A stretch of 64,000 nt of DNA from Paraburkholderia kirstenboschensis (lineage in GTDB: Bacteria; Pseudomonadota; Gammaproteobacteria; Burkholderiales; Burkholderiaceae): contig NZ_CAJHCR010000001.1 of assembly GCF_904848585.1 (NCBI RefSeq), positions 1 through 64,000 on the forward strand, given 5' to 3'. The translations under genes and the position numbers were made by a program. Each line of letters begins with the position of its first letter. Position 1 is the first letter of the stretch. Below are positions 1 to 9,204 of the stretch, one piece after another. The notes beneath the pieces were generated by a model that saw only the letters and a list, made by a program, of their open reading frames with translations, did not search any database and was not told where the DNA came from.

Positions 1-107
1 GCGTGAAGGACGGCAAGGCGTACGTGGTCAAGTCGCACGGCTGGCTGAAGATGGGCCTCGCGCCCATGGGCAGCCCGGCACGCGCCACGGTCAAGGGCGC
101 AGCCTGA
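1..107 (+). CDS. 3' end of an unidentified protein gene (partial)
   Basis: An open frame enters from the left edge and stops at TGA 105-107. It encodes the last 34 residues, reading ...GWLKMGLAPMGSPARATVKGAA. I do not recognise the family from this tail. In HMW-type two-partner loci the large secreted adhesin gene lies just upstream of the transporter gene, so this could be the end of the TpsA partner of the transporter at 600. That is position-based inference only. A perfect hairpin and a terminator follow the stop. Confidence 0.6.
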   Translation, partial: VKDGKAYVVKSHGWLKMGLAPMGSPARATVKGAA

Positions 108-167
108 CGCTTTGAACCGCACTTTCGCCTGCTGCATGAAGGGTGTGAGGTGCGGAGAGAACGCAAA

Positions 168-199
168 TGGCTAATCGTCCTTCTGGGGACGATTAGCCA
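168..199. repeat. perfect 13-bp inverted repeat (RNA hairpin)
   Basis: TGGCTAATCGTCC at 168-180 is followed by a 6-nt loop and its exact reverse complement at 187-199. No T-tract follows, so it is not a classical terminator. It lies between a stop codon and the terminator at 222 and may stabilise the mRNA 3' end or be a site for a DNA-binding protein. Confidence 0.7.
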
Positions 200-221
200 C
201 GAAATGTCTACTAGCCAAATC

Positions 222-253
222 AAAGGGCGGTGCCATGTGCACCGCCCTTTTTT
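222..253 (+). terminator. Rho-independent terminator
   Basis: AAAGGGCGGTGC, loop CATGT, GCACCGCCCTTT, then a run of T. This 12-bp stem ends the transcript of the partial upstream gene and separates it from the operon at 600. Confidence 0.9.
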
Positions 254-599
254 CATTTCACCTTCCAGAAATCGGCATTCACCATTAAGTAACAGGGTGT
301 TCGCCGAATATCGACCAGCTGGCCGCTAAAAATCCGTAATCGACGCGGGCAATTAAGAATATTCCTATTTACGTTATCAGTAATTCTCGGAATTTTCCTC
401 GAAGCCAACAAAGACGGCCCCTAACGCCTTCGCCAAAATCCGAAAACATTTTTGCGATGCTCAGAGTTTTTTTGGAATAGTCCTATTCGCTTCGAAGCGC
501 TCGACTCTTAATCTCTTATTCATGGGGCGACGCTGTTTCGGCTGAAAAATCCGCAAATTGTGACGCCATGGTATTTAATCTGAGTGCAAGGTTAATTCG
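254..599. promoter_or_regulatory. AT-rich leader region with paired GAATA-N-TCCTATT elements
   Basis: This 346-nt gene-free stretch is visibly richer in A/T than the surroundings. GAATATTCCTATT at 357-369 and GAATAGTCCTATT at 475-487 differ at one of 13 positions and lie 118 bp apart in direct orientation. The second is also part of the inverted repeat GAATAG-TC-CTATTC (475-488). They look like binding sites for a regulator of the secretion operon at 600. No clear sigma70 promoter was identified. Confidence 0.4.
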
Positions 600-2282
600 A
601 TGTTGTCGCGCAAAAGCAAAGTAAATCGGCAGATCACCCGGGCAATGTGGGTTCTGCCGTTGTTGACGGCAGGCGTCGTTCATGCAGAGCCTGTTTCCAC
701 TGTCAGTGCAAGTCTGCCAGCCGTTCAGGCAGCCGTCGCTTTCAAGGTGATTCCCGCGGGCAGCCGCGAGGAGGTAGCAATGACAAAGGTGTTGCGCGAA
801 AAGGCGGCAATGCTCGGCTCTACTCCCGCGAACCTGGGCGATGTGAATCTCTGGTCGGACCGTCTTACGGACGCGCTGCGCCAAGGCGGCTTTCCGGTCG
901 CGCAGGTGTTGATGACCGACGACGACTGGCGCGCCGCCCAACGAGGCGCCCAGCCGACGTTCACCGTGTATCCCGGACGCATCCGGAAAATCGTGGTTCA
1001 AAACAAATCCCGCGTCGACGATGTGCGCTTGCAGCGCCTCATTTCACGCGCATTGTGCAACGGCGATTCGGTCAACGGCATCTGCGTGCTCAGCACGCCG
1101 CACCTTGAACGCTCCACGCAACTGTTGCAGGACGTGCCAGGCGTCGCGATCGAAAAAGCTCCGCAGATTGCTCCCGGCTCGGGCGTAGGCGACATAGATG
1201 TCGTCTTCAGCATCGCGCAAAAAGGTAAGCCGATGCAGGCTGACCTCATCATGGACAACCAGGGTATCGAGTCCACCGGCAGCTATCGCTTTGGCGTCAC
1301 CGCTTCGGGCAACAACTATTTCGGCGCCGGCGAGAGCTATGCCTTCACGCTCATGGCCACCGACAAGAAGATGTGGACAGGCTCGCTGACTGGCAGCGTG
1401 CCGATCTTCGACGACGGTCTTCGTCTGACGGGCGGCATCACGCGCCAGCAGTATTCGATCAACGCGGGAACGCCGGTCGCAGGCGTCGCCACCACTGCTC
1501 AGGCGGGCGTGCTGTATCCATTCATGCGTGGTCTCGACGCGAACGTCTGGGGCGCTGCGTCCGTTCTGCACAGCCAGGCCGCGACCACCTACAAGGACTA
1601 CGGGTTCGCCTCGCACAGCACACTCGATTCTGTACGTCTCTCGGTGCAAGCCGACAACGGCGATCGTCCGCAACAACTGCGCACGAACATTCTGAGCGGA
1701 CAGGCAGCCGTGACGCTCGGTCATCAGCGCAACGACGAGCCCGCGCTCGACGCCGGTCCGCAACGCGCAGGCAACTACGCGAAGCTCACCGGTTCCGGAT
1801 TCGGCACCTACGCACTGACGCGCAGCGGCAATCTTTTCCTGACGGGCCGCGTCAATTCGCAATTTGCAAGCCGCAACCTGGACTCGAGCGAAAAGCTCAC
1901 GGCCGGCGGCCCAGACGCGGTCCGCGCTTACCGGACAGACGAAGTTTCGTTCGACGACGGCGTGGTCATCAACGCGGGTCTATATCAGCGCATCCCGGTG
2001 GCCACGGGGCATCAGCTTCAGTTCGGCATCTTTTCCGACTTCGCTGTCGGTCGCGTGAATCACTCGCCCTGGGCCAACTGGGAAAAGAGCTATGTCGGCG
2101 TGCCGGGTGTCACCAACACCCGCACGCTGGCCGGCTACGGCGCGAGCGTCGACTGGTTGACACCGATTGGCGCAACCGTCTCGGCCTCCGTATCCAAACC
2201 TTATGGTTTTTCATCGGCTTCCTGGGTCGAGCCCGGCAAGAAGCCGCTGCAGTACTGGCTGTCCGTTACCTGGAAACACTAA
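600..2282 (+). CDS. ShlB/FhaC/HecB-type two-partner secretion transporter (TpsB)
   Basis: Predicted Omp85-superfamily outer-membrane pore that exports a large TpsA exoprotein. The 560-aa length fits the family. A signal peptide spans residues 1-29 (VHA|EP cleavage). Two POTRA-like domains follow at about 55-205, including the FTVYPGRIRKI strand, then a beta-barrel ending in ...YWLSVTWKH. The loop-6 signature appears as VRAY at residues 441-444, where FhaC has VRGY. It is first in a three-gene run with the HMW1C homologue (69-bp gap) and a modification enzyme, as in hmwABC loci. The substrate adhesin gene is not in the window unless the partial gene at the left edge is its end. Start is the ATG after AAGG. 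Confidence 0.9.
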   Translation: MLSRKSKVNRQITRAMWVLPLLTAGVVHAEPVSTVSASLPAVQAAVAFKVIPAGSREEVAMTKVLREKAAMLGSTPANLGDVNLWSDRLTDALRQGGFPVAQVLMTDDDWRAAQRGAQPTFTVYPGRIRKIVVQNKSRVDDVRLQRLISRALCNGDSVNGICVLSTPHLERSTQLLQDVPGVAIEKAPQIAPGSGVGDIDVVFSIAQKGKPMQADLIMDNQGIESTGSYRFGVTASGNNYFGAGESYAFTLMATDKKMWTGSLTGSVPIFDDGLRLTGGITRQQYSINAGTPVAGVATTAQAGVLYPFMRGLDANVWGAASVLHSQAATTYKDYGFASHSTLDSVRLSVQADNGDRPQQLRTNILSGQAAVTLGHQRNDEPALDAGPQRAGNYAKLTGSGFGTYALTRSGNLFLTGRVNSQFASRNLDSSEKLTAGGPDAVRAYRTDEVSFDDGVVINAGLYQRIPVATGHQLQFGIFSDFAVGRVNHSPWANWEKSYVGVPGVTNTRTLAGYGASVDWLTPIGATVSASVSKPYGFSSASWVEPGKKPLQYWLSVTWKH

Positions 2283-2351
2283 CGATCAATGGCGCTTGTC
2301 GCGCCGATCTCCTCATCGCAAGCAATACATCAATCCTTCCCGGAGAGTGTC

Positions 2352-4190
2352 ATGAAATTCAGCATCAACAAATTCGAATACCTTTGCTATCGCCGCGAAC
2401 ACGAAAAGGCGAGCCGTGAACTGCTGCAACTTCTCAGCAAGATCGACCAGCACTACGGCGTGCTGATGGACGTCGACGTATGGGCGCAGTCGAACGAAGC
2501 GCAGGACATCATGGACGACCACCTGCTCGCGCGCCTCACTTCCGCGATCACGAGTCTCGTGACCGATCCGAAATTCACATTTTCCGATTCAGGCATTGGT
2601 CGCACGGTGTTGTTCCAGCGTTGGCTTGCCGCGATGTTTGCCGCCAGCCCCTTCCGCAACGCCGACCATATTCTCCGTTCGCTTGGCGTCGACGAGCACG
2701 CGCGCAACGCCATCGAACTGCGCAACAGCGAAGTCCGCAAGTTCCAGCTTTTCTATCTGCCGGAATCGGAAGTCCGTCTCGACTGGGACGCGCTGTGGAA
2801 ACTCGATAAAACGATGGCGGCATCGCTTGCGATGACCATCATGTCGTCCCGCTTTCTCGGCACGCCGTCGGCGCATCAAAAGCGCGAACTGCTGCTGCGC
2901 TGGTTGCCTGAGCGGCTCGAGCAGATCGACAGCATCGATTTGCTGCCGATGGGCGTTCTCCACGACGTCTACATGCATTGCAGCTACGCGGACATAGCCA
3001 CGAAGCACGACATCAAGAAGCCGATCAACGCACTGATTCGCCGCAAGCTCGGGTCGCTTGGAATTACAGACGTCACGCGCCCGGCGGCTCGTGTCGAAGG
3101 TGAGAAGCCGGTGCTGCTGGTCGTGCTCGAATGGTTCTCGAAGAACCACTCCATCTACCGCACGCACTCGCAGACGCTGGTCGCGATGCGCGACAAGTTC
3201 CACCTGGTCGGCATGGGCTACGACGGCCGTGTCGACGACGCCGGCAAGGCGGTGTTTCACGAATTCATTCCCCTGCAGGGCGCGAACGTGTGGGAAGCCG
3301 CGCGTCATGTGCGTGACACGAGCGAAGCCCGCAACGCGCAGCAGATGTACATGCCGAGCGTCGGCATGTTCCCGATCACGATGGTTCTCGCATGCCTGCG
3401 CGTCGCGCCTTTGCAATTGATGGCTTTGGGTCATCCGGCTACCACCCACGGTCACGCGATGGATTACGTCGTGGTGGAAGAAGACTATGTGGGCGACGAA
3501 GCCTGCTTCAGCGAAAAACTGTTGAAGCTGCCCTCGGACGGCATGCCGTATCGCGCGCCCGCCGCCATGCTCGAATTGGAACCGCCGGCCGAGAAGGAGC
3601 CGTCGAATGTCGTGAAAATTGCAGTAGCCGGCACGACGATCAAGCTCAACCCTGGTTTCCTGCACACGTGTGCAGCGATCGCCCGCGAAGCAAGCGTGCC
3701 GGTCGAGTTCCACTTCCTGGTGGGTCAGGCAACGGGTCTCGTGTTTCCACAAGTGCGCAACCTGATCCGTCGATTGCTTGGGAAAAACGCCGTCGTTCAC
3801 AAGCATCAGGGCTACGCCGGTTATATGAAGGTGATCGCCGGTTGCGACATGTTCCTGAACCCGTTCCCGTTCGGCAACACGAACGGAATCGTCGACACGG
3901 TGTGGGCTGGGCTCGTGGGTGTCTGCAAGACAGGCCGCGAAGTGCATGAACATATCGACGAAGGCATGTTCCGCCGCCTCGGTTTCCCCGAGTGGATGAT
4001 CACGAAGACCAACGACGAATACAAGGCTTCCGCGCTGCGCCTGATCGAAAACGCGCAGGAGCGCCGCGAGTTGGGCGCGGCGGTGGCGGGTCCGAAGGCC
4101 ATCGAAAAGCTGATTTTCCACGGCCGCCCGGAAATCCTCGGCGAGCGCATGCAAGCGTTGTGGCTCGACAAGCTGCACGAAGCGCAGTGA
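2352..4190 (+). CDS. HMW1C-like cytoplasmic glucosyltransferase (GT41 family)
   Basis: Family members transfer hexose from UDP-sugar to Asn in N-X-S/T sequons of adhesins, in the cytoplasm, before Sec and TPS export. The 612-aa product starts MKFSINKFEYLCYRREHEKA. Its hallmark segments are GHPATTHGHAMDYVVVEEDYVG and, at 503-515, NPFPFGNTNGIVD, followed by KTGREVHEHIDEGMFRRLGFPEWM, all very close to HMW1C and Actinobacillus NGT. I chose ATG 2352, which has GGAGAG seven bases upstream, over an in-frame ATG at 2289. It sits between the TpsB gene and the fused methyltransferase, so the TpsA partner is the probable substrate (inference). Confidence 0.93.
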   Translation: MKFSINKFEYLCYRREHEKASRELLQLLSKIDQHYGVLMDVDVWAQSNEAQDIMDDHLLARLTSAITSLVTDPKFTFSDSGIGRTVLFQRWLAAMFAASPFRNADHILRSLGVDEHARNAIELRNSEVRKFQLFYLPESEVRLDWDALWKLDKTMAASLAMTIMSSRFLGTPSAHQKRELLLRWLPERLEQIDSIDLLPMGVLHDVYMHCSYADIATKHDIKKPINALIRRKLGSLGITDVTRPAARVEGEKPVLLVVLEWFSKNHSIYRTHSQTLVAMRDKFHLVGMGYDGRVDDAGKAVFHEFIPLQGANVWEAARHVRDTSEARNAQQMYMPSVGMFPITMVLACLRVAPLQLMALGHPATTHGHAMDYVVVEEDYVGDEACFSEKLLKLPSDGMPYRAPAAMLELEPPAEKEPSNVVKIAVAGTTIKLNPGFLHTCAAIAREASVPVEFHFLVGQATGLVFPQVRNLIRRLLGKNAVVHKHQGYAGYMKVIAGCDMFLNPFPFGNTNGIVDTVWAGLVGVCKTGREVHEHIDEGMFRRLGFPEWMITKTNDEYKASALRLIENAQERRELGAAVAGPKAIEKLIFHGRPEILGERMQALWLDKLHEAQ

Positions 4191-4197
4191 GACGAAC

Positions 4198-5958
4198 ATG
4201 AACGAAACCAGTAAATCGGCGATGCGTCGCGCACGCGACCCGTCGTTCCAGCAGCACTACTTCGCGGGCAAAGGCATCGATATCGGCGCCGGCGACGATC
4301 CGCTGAACGCGCATGCACACGCATTTCCACGCGTGACGGAGATCGTGTCATGGGACAAGCCGCAAGGCGACGCGCTTCGCATGGCAGGCGTGCCGGACGC
4401 ATCGTTCGACTTCGTGCACTCGAGCCATTGCCTCGAACATCTGGCCAATCCGTTTCAGGGCCTCGCGAGATGGCTCGAACTGCTGAAGCCCGGCGGCTAT
4501 GCGGTCCTGACCGTTCCCGACGAAGATCTGTACGAGAAGGGCAAGTGGCCGAGCCCGTTCAATCGCGAGCACAAGGTCAGCTTCACGATCTGCAAGCCGG
4601 AGAAAACGCTGCCCGGATCGGTGAACGTGCTGGATCTGGTGCGGGCATTCGCGCCGGTTGCGTCGTGCGAGCGCGTAAGTTTAGTACGTGACAATTACGA
4701 CGAGCGGCGCGCGAATGTCGATCAGACAGCGCGTGGCCTCGCCGAATGTGCGATCGAAATCGTGCTGCGCAAGCGCGCAGTACCGAGCGCCCGCGAAATG
4801 ATGAACGTTGCGTCGAAGGCACGTGACGCGCAGGAAAGCCTGCGCGCCTGGCGACTGGCCGTGAAAACGTATCCCTACCGCTTCGAGGTCTACCACGGTG
4901 CGATGCTCGCCTGGTTGCGCTGGGATCTCATCGAAGATATCGACGGATTGTGGGCTCAATGCATCGAATGTCTGCCGGACCAGCATCTGCCGCGGCTCTA
5001 TCACGCGCTGCACACCATCGCGCGAGGCAAGATACAGGAAGGCTTCCGCACACGCGAATCGTGGATGAGCAAGTTCGGATGGCAGCGCCGCACGACCGTG
5101 CAGCCGCCGTCGACGATTCCCGCATGGTCAGGCGAGCCGCTCGACGGCAAGTCGATCGTCATATGGAGCGAGTTCGGCCTCGGCGACGAAATCTTCTTCT
5201 TGCGATTCGCGCGCATTCTGCGTGAGCAATGTGGCGCCGCGCGTGTGTCGGTGGTATGTCAGGCACCGCTCGTCACGGTGTTCGAGCGCTCGGGAGAGGC
5301 GGACACGGTGTTTAGCGTCGCGCAAGCCGCGGAGTTGCCGCCGCACGACTACTGGGTGTTTCCGCATGCGATTCCGGCACACGTCGCGTTGGACCTCGAA
5401 GCGTTGCCAAAGTCGGTGCCATACCTGCACGCGCCGGGCGCGACTGAGTTCGCTGCGTTGACCGAAAGTAAGGGCAAGCTGAAAGTGGGCGTGGTGTTCA
5501 AGGGTGCGCCGACTCATGAGAACGACAAGCAGCGGTCGTTGCCGTCGCTTTCTGTGCTGGACGACCTTTTCAAGGTGGACGACGCGGAATTCTTCAGCCT
5601 GCAGAAGGGCGCAGGCGCTGATGAAGCCGCGGAGTACGCGAAGCGCCTGCCGAACTTCCACGATGTCGGCGCTTCGCTGAGCACCATGGACGAGACCGCC
5701 AACGCGATCGCCGCGCTCGACGTCGTGCTGACCGTCGATACGTCGGTCGCGCATGTGGCGGCTGCAATGGGCAAGCCGGTGTGGTTGATGCTGCCGTTCT
5801 TCGGCGACTGGCGCTGGCATTACACGCGCAATGACAGTACGTGGTATCCGACGATGCGCCTGTTCCGCAGGCTTCCCGGCGGCGACTGGTCGGAGGTGGT
5901 CGCGCGCATTCGCGGCCGCTTGCTGATGGCGCTGAACTCCGACGGCGCAGAGTTGTGA
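4198..5958 (+). CDS. fusion of SAM methyltransferase and GT9-like glycosyltransferase domain
   Basis: 586 aa, starting 7 nt after the HMW1C stop, so translationally linked. Residues about 20-190 form a class I methyltransferase: motif I IDIGAG (27-32), then SSHCLEHLANP and LKPGGYAVLTVPDED. A helical middle (about 200-300) may be TPR-like. Residues about 318-580 resemble ADP-heptose/GT9-type glycosyltransferases: IWSEFGLGDEI, KVGVVFKG and DTSVAHVAAAMGKPVW (D514-H519). By position it may extend or methylate the sugar placed by the HMW1C protein; the actual sugar and acceptor are unknown. The domain calls are fairly secure, the pathway role is inference. Confidence 0.8.
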   Translation: MNETSKSAMRRARDPSFQQHYFAGKGIDIGAGDDPLNAHAHAFPRVTEIVSWDKPQGDALRMAGVPDASFDFVHSSHCLEHLANPFQGLARWLELLKPGGYAVLTVPDEDLYEKGKWPSPFNREHKVSFTICKPEKTLPGSVNVLDLVRAFAPVASCERVSLVRDNYDERRANVDQTARGLAECAIEIVLRKRAVPSAREMMNVASKARDAQESLRAWRLAVKTYPYRFEVYHGAMLAWLRWDLIEDIDGLWAQCIECLPDQHLPRLYHALHTIARGKIQEGFRTRESWMSKFGWQRRTTVQPPSTIPAWSGEPLDGKSIVIWSEFGLGDEIFFLRFARILREQCGAARVSVVCQAPLVTVFERSGEADTVFSVAQAAELPPHDYWVFPHAIPAHVALDLEALPKSVPYLHAPGATEFAALTESKGKLKVGVVFKGAPTHENDKQRSLPSLSVLDDLFKVDDAEFFSLQKGAGADEAAEYAKRLPNFHDVGASLSTMDETANAIAALDVVLTVDTSVAHVAAAMGKPVWLMLPFFGDWRWHYTRNDSTWYPTMRLFRRLPGGDWSEVVARIRGRLLMALNSDGAEL

Positions 5959-5987
5959 TTACCTCGGTGTCCTTCGAGCGACACGAA

Positions 5988-6019
5988 GCAAAACGGGCTC
6001 CCTCGGGAGCCCGTTTTGC
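5988..6019. terminator. bidirectional terminator
   Basis: GCAAAACGGGCTCC, loop CTC, GGGAGCCCGTTTTGC. The A- and T-rich flanks let it act for both the rightward glycosylation operon and the leftward hexR gene that ends at 6072. Confidence 0.85.
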
Positions 6020-6071
6020 ATTCAGGGAGATCCGCAAACAACCAAAACCGATTGTTCCCCTGCGCAACTCT

Positions 6072-6917
6072 TCATCCGTCTGTCCCAATCCTTCTGCGCG
6101 CAATCAGTTCCTTCGCATCGGCCAGCTTCTCCGCAAGCGCCGGCCCGCGTTTGAGCGCGACCCCCACAGCGAGAATGTCGCCGATCGCAAGGTGCGAAGT
6201 GCGCGAGGTCATTGGCGAAAAGATATCCGTGTCTTCGTCGATGTTGGCGAAAAGTCCTACCGAGGCGATCCGCGCCAGCGGCGAATTGCCATGAGTCACC
6301 GCGATCACTTTCGCGCCGCCTGCTACAGCCGACTTCGCCGCATCGACGATATCGCGCGTGCGCCCCGTGTTCGAAATCGTGACCACGACGTCGCCTTCGC
6401 CGAGCATCGCTGCCGACATCAGGAACGTATGCGGATCGGAATACGCAACGCTCGGCATGCCTAGCCGGAAGAACTTGTGCTGCATGTCGAGCGCGGTGAT
6501 ACCCGAGCCGCCGGCGCCGTAGAACTCGATCCGCTTAGCTTGCGCGAGTACGTCGATCGCCGCCGCGACGCTGTCCGACGACAGATTGTTGCGCACCTGG
6601 ATCAGCGCGCCGATCGTCCGGTCGAACACCTTGGCGGCGACGCCCGGCGCGGGTTCGTCCGAACGCACGTCCCGATAAACGGCAGGCACTTCGGTCGCAA
6701 TGCCCTGCGCGAGCCGGATCTTGAACTCACGGAATCCTGAAAAGCCGAGCGCATGACAAAAACGCGCGATGGTCGGCTGGCTGACGCCCGCACGCGCGGC
6801 GACTTCCGTCATCGAAAGATCGAGCACCTCGCGCGGCGCCTCGATCACGTAATCGGCCAGCTTGCGCTCGGACGGGCGCAGCTGCTCGCGCATCTCTTCA
6901 ACCTGGGACAGCATCAT
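6072..6917 (-). CDS. hexR: HexR-type RpiR-family transcriptional regulator
   Basis: 281 aa. An N-terminal RpiR helix-turn-helix domain (VAARAGVSQPTIARFCHALGF, about 40-60) precedes a C-terminal SIS sugar-phosphate-binding domain (about 120-250, with EFYGAGGSGI and VVTISNTGRTRDIVDAAK). HexR proteins bind KDPG and control Entner-Doudoroff and related genes. Identity is supported by divergence from edd and by two HexR-like palindromes in the shared intergenic region, one 55 bp from this start, suggesting autoregulation. Two consecutive ATG codons (6917 and 6914) are both possible starts. Confidence 0.88.
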   Translation of the reverse strand: MMLSQVEEMREQLRPSERKLADYVIEAPREVLDLSMTEVAARAGVSQPTIARFCHALGFSGFREFKIRLAQGIATEVPAVYRDVRSDEPAPGVAAKVFDRTIGALIQVRNNLSSDSVAAAIDVLAQAKRIEFYGAGGSGITALDMQHKFFRLGMPSVAYSDPHTFLMSAAMLGEGDVVVTISNTGRTRDIVDAAKSAVAGGAKVIAVTHGNSPLARIASVGLFANIDEDTDIFSPMTSRTSHLAIGDILAVGVALKRGPALAEKLADAKELIARRRIGTDG

Positions 6918-6971
6918 CGGAAAACTCGCACTATGCTGAAGAATGCGTGGACTATAGCTGATTGGTGAGTA

Positions 6972-6986
6972 TGTACAAAAACTACA
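6972..6986. promoter_or_regulatory. HexR operator, hexR-proximal
   Basis: TGTACAAAAACTACA matches the palindromic HexR box (half-sites TGTA and TACA with an A/T centre). It lies just upstream of a TATAGT-like -10 for hexR, read leftward at about 6951-6956, so binding would block or tune hexR transcription. Confidence 0.7.
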
Positions 6987-7092
6987 TACTTGCCGTAGGT
7001 GTTATCCCTAGTCTTGGCTGAATCTTCACGGATGAGCCGCCAGCAAGGCATTGCGCGACATTGGCGATGCCGCATTGCAACAGGGATTCCGA

Positions 7093-7121
7093 TTGCGAAC
7101 GTGTAGTTTTTCTACTAATAT
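7093..7121 (+). promoter_or_regulatory. edd promoter with embedded HexR operator
   Basis: TTGCGA (7093-7098), a 17-bp spacer, then TAATAT (7116-7121) form a plausible sigma70 promoter. The spacer contains TGTAGTTTTTCTACT (7102-7116), a near-palindromic HexR box touching the -10. Occupancy would repress edd directly. Confidence 0.7.
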
Positions 7122-7205
7122 TGCCGTCGTTGGTTGATTCGACTCCCCGCGATACCTACCTTGCATCATGTCCGCGCGCCTGCCGCCAGCGACGAAGGAG
7201 CTCCG

Positions 7206-9131
7206 ATGGTTTCCCCGCATTCGCAATTGTCAAAGGTCACGCAGCGCGTGATCGAACGCAGCAAGCCGACCCGCGAGGCGTATCTCGCGCGCATTCATGA
7301 GGCGCAGGGCAAGTTCCCGGCGCGCGGCGCGCTTTCTTGCGCCAATCTGGCCCACGGTTTCGCGGGCCTCGAAGGCAACGACAAGCTCGTCATCAAGCAG
7401 ATTCGCGAGCCGAACATCGGCATTGTGTCTTCGTATAACGAGATGCTGTCGGCTCACGCGCCGTACAAAAACTACCCGGACATCATCAAGCAGGCCGCGC
7501 GCGAAAACGGCGGCGTCGCGCAATTCGCGGGCGGCGTGCCGGCCATGTGCGACGGCGTCACGCAGGGCAACGCGGGCATGGAACTGTCGCTGTTCTCGCG
7601 CGAAGTCATCGCGATGAGCACTGCGGTCGCGCTCACCCACAACATGTTCGACGCGGCGCTGTGCCTTGGCATTTGCGACAAGATCGTGCCGGGCCTGTTG
7701 ATCGGCGCGCTGCAGTTCGGCCATCTGCCGACCATCTTCGTGCCGGCCGGCCCAATGACGAGCGGTCTTTCGAACGACGATAAAGCCAAGACGCGCCAGC
7801 GGTTCGCAACCGGCCAGTGCGGCCGCGACGCGCTGCTCGAAGCGGAAGCCGCCGCCTACCACGGCCACGGCACGTGCACGTTCTACGGCACCGCGAACAG
7901 CAACCAGATGCTGATGGAAATCATGGGCCTGCATCTGCCGGGCTCGGCTTTCGTGCATCCGCATACGCCGTTGCGCGACGCGTTGACCGCGCAGGCCGCG
8001 CGCCGCGTGCTCGATCTGACTGTCGAGCGCGGCAACTACATGCCGATTGGTCACGTGATCGACGAAAAGGCGATCGTCAACGGTATCGTCGCATTGCTCG
8101 CGACGGGCGGCTCGACCAATCACACGCTGCACCTCGTCGCCATCGCGCGCGCGGCGGGCATCGTGATCGACTGGGACGACTTCGACACGCTGTCGCAAGC
8201 GGTGCCGCTGCTCGCAAAGATCTATCCGAACGGCAAGGCCGACGTGAATCATTTCCACGCCGCCGGCGGCGTCGCATTCCTCGTGCGCAATCTGCTCGAA
8301 GGCGGATTGCTGCATGAAGACGTCAACACGGTGGCCGGCAAGGGCCTTAGTCACTACACGGAAGAACCGAAGCTCCTCGACGGCAAGCTGCAGTGGGTGC
8401 CGGGCGTACAGGCAAGCGAAGACACCTCGGTGTTGCGCGGCATCAAAGAGCCTTTCCAGGCGGACGGCGGCCTGCGTCTGATGCAGGGCAAGCTCGGACG
8501 CGGCGTGATCAAGATCTCGGCGGTCGCGCAGCAGCATCGCAAGGTGAAGGCGCCGGCCATCGTTTTCGACTCACAGGAAGCCGTGCAGGAAGCGTTCGAT
8601 AACGGCGAGCTGAAGCGCGATTTCATTGCCGTGGTGCGTTTTCAGGGCGCGCGGGCAAACGGCATGCCGGAACTGCATCGTTTGACGCCGCTGCTCGGTG
8701 TGTTGCAGGATCAAGGTTTCCATGTCGCGCTGGTCACGGACGGGCGCATGTCGGGAGCGTCGGGTAAGGTGCCCGCGGTGATTCATCTGTCGCCGGAAGC
8801 GCTGTTGCAAGGCCCGATCGGTAAGGTCCGCACCGGTGACATGCTGGTGATCGACGCAGAAGCCGGCGTGCTCGACATCGAGATCGACGCGGCCGAGTGG
8901 GCTGCGCGCCCGAACGCCGTGCCGCAGCATCAGGCGGAGAACGAAGTCGGTTTTGGCCGCGAACTGTTTGGTGTGTTTCGCGCGGCGGCAGCGCCGGCGG
9001 AGCAGGGCGCGTCGGTGTTCGGGCCGATGGTTGGCGAGCGTGCGGCTTCGCACGGCGAGCACACGGCGCCTGCCACCAGGCATGTGGGTGAGCCGGGCGT
9101 AACTGTTGCGAGCACCACGCACGCGGGGTAA
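7206..9131 (+). CDS. edd: phosphogluconate dehydratase
   Basis: Dehydrates 6-phosphogluconate to KDPG, the first Entner-Doudoroff step, using an iron-sulfur cluster. IlvD/Edd family motifs include [34 protein letters not shown] and [12 protein letters not shown]; the Cys in the first two are candidate cluster ligands. Product is 641 aa from the ATG at 7206, preceded by AAGGAG. A longer in-frame frame begins at 7134 but lacks that site. The last ~40 residues (Ala/Gly/Thr-rich, ...VASTTHAG) extend beyond a typical ~610-aa Edd. It is followed by a repeat-filled spacer and eda. Confidence 0.95.
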   Translation: MVSPHSQLSKVTQRVIERSKPTREAYLARIHEAQGKFPARGALSCANLAHGFAGLEGNDKLVIKQIREPNIGIVSSYNEMLSAHAPYKNYPDIIKQAARENGGVAQFAGGVPAMCDGVTQGNAGMELSLFSREVIAMSTAVALTHNMFDAALCLGICDKIVPGLLIGALQFGHLPTIFVPAGPMTSGLSNDDKAKTRQRFATGQCGRDALLEAEAAAYHGHGTCTFYGTANSNQMLMEIMGLHLPGSAFVHPHTPLRDALTAQAARRVLDLTVERGNYMPIGHVIDEKAIVNGIVALLATGGSTNHTLHLVAIARAAGIVIDWDDFDTLSQAVPLLAKIYPNGKADVNHFHAAGGVAFLVRNLLEGGLLHEDVNTVAGKGLSHYTEEPKLLDGKLQWVPGVQASEDTSVLRGIKEPFQADGGLRLMQGKLGRGVIKISAVAQQHRKVKAPAIVFDSQEAVQEAFDNGELKRDFIAVVRFQGARANGMPELHRLTPLLGVLQDQGFHVALVTDGRMSGASGKVPAVIHLSPEALLQGPIGKVRTGDMLVIDAEAGVLDIEIDAAEWAARPNAVPQHQAENEVGFGRELFGVFRAAAAPAEQGASVFGPMVGERAASHGEHTAPATRHVGEPGVTVASTTHAG

Positions 9132-9204
9132 GCGGCCTCAGCCGGGTGGTGGGCTAACTGGCCGAGCCGATTGGGCAAGACAGGTACGAACCGGACCGAG
9201 TAGG

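Noticed and set aside
2589..4199. 536-aa open frame antisense to the HMW1C homologue
   Set aside because: The sense strand is nearly identical in motif content to known HMW1C; the antisense translation is compositionally biased without domains.
1..5958. Genomic island bounded by a tRNA or integrase
   Set aside because: The A/T-rich leader hints at transfer, but no integrase, tRNA or direct-repeat boundary is visible within the window.
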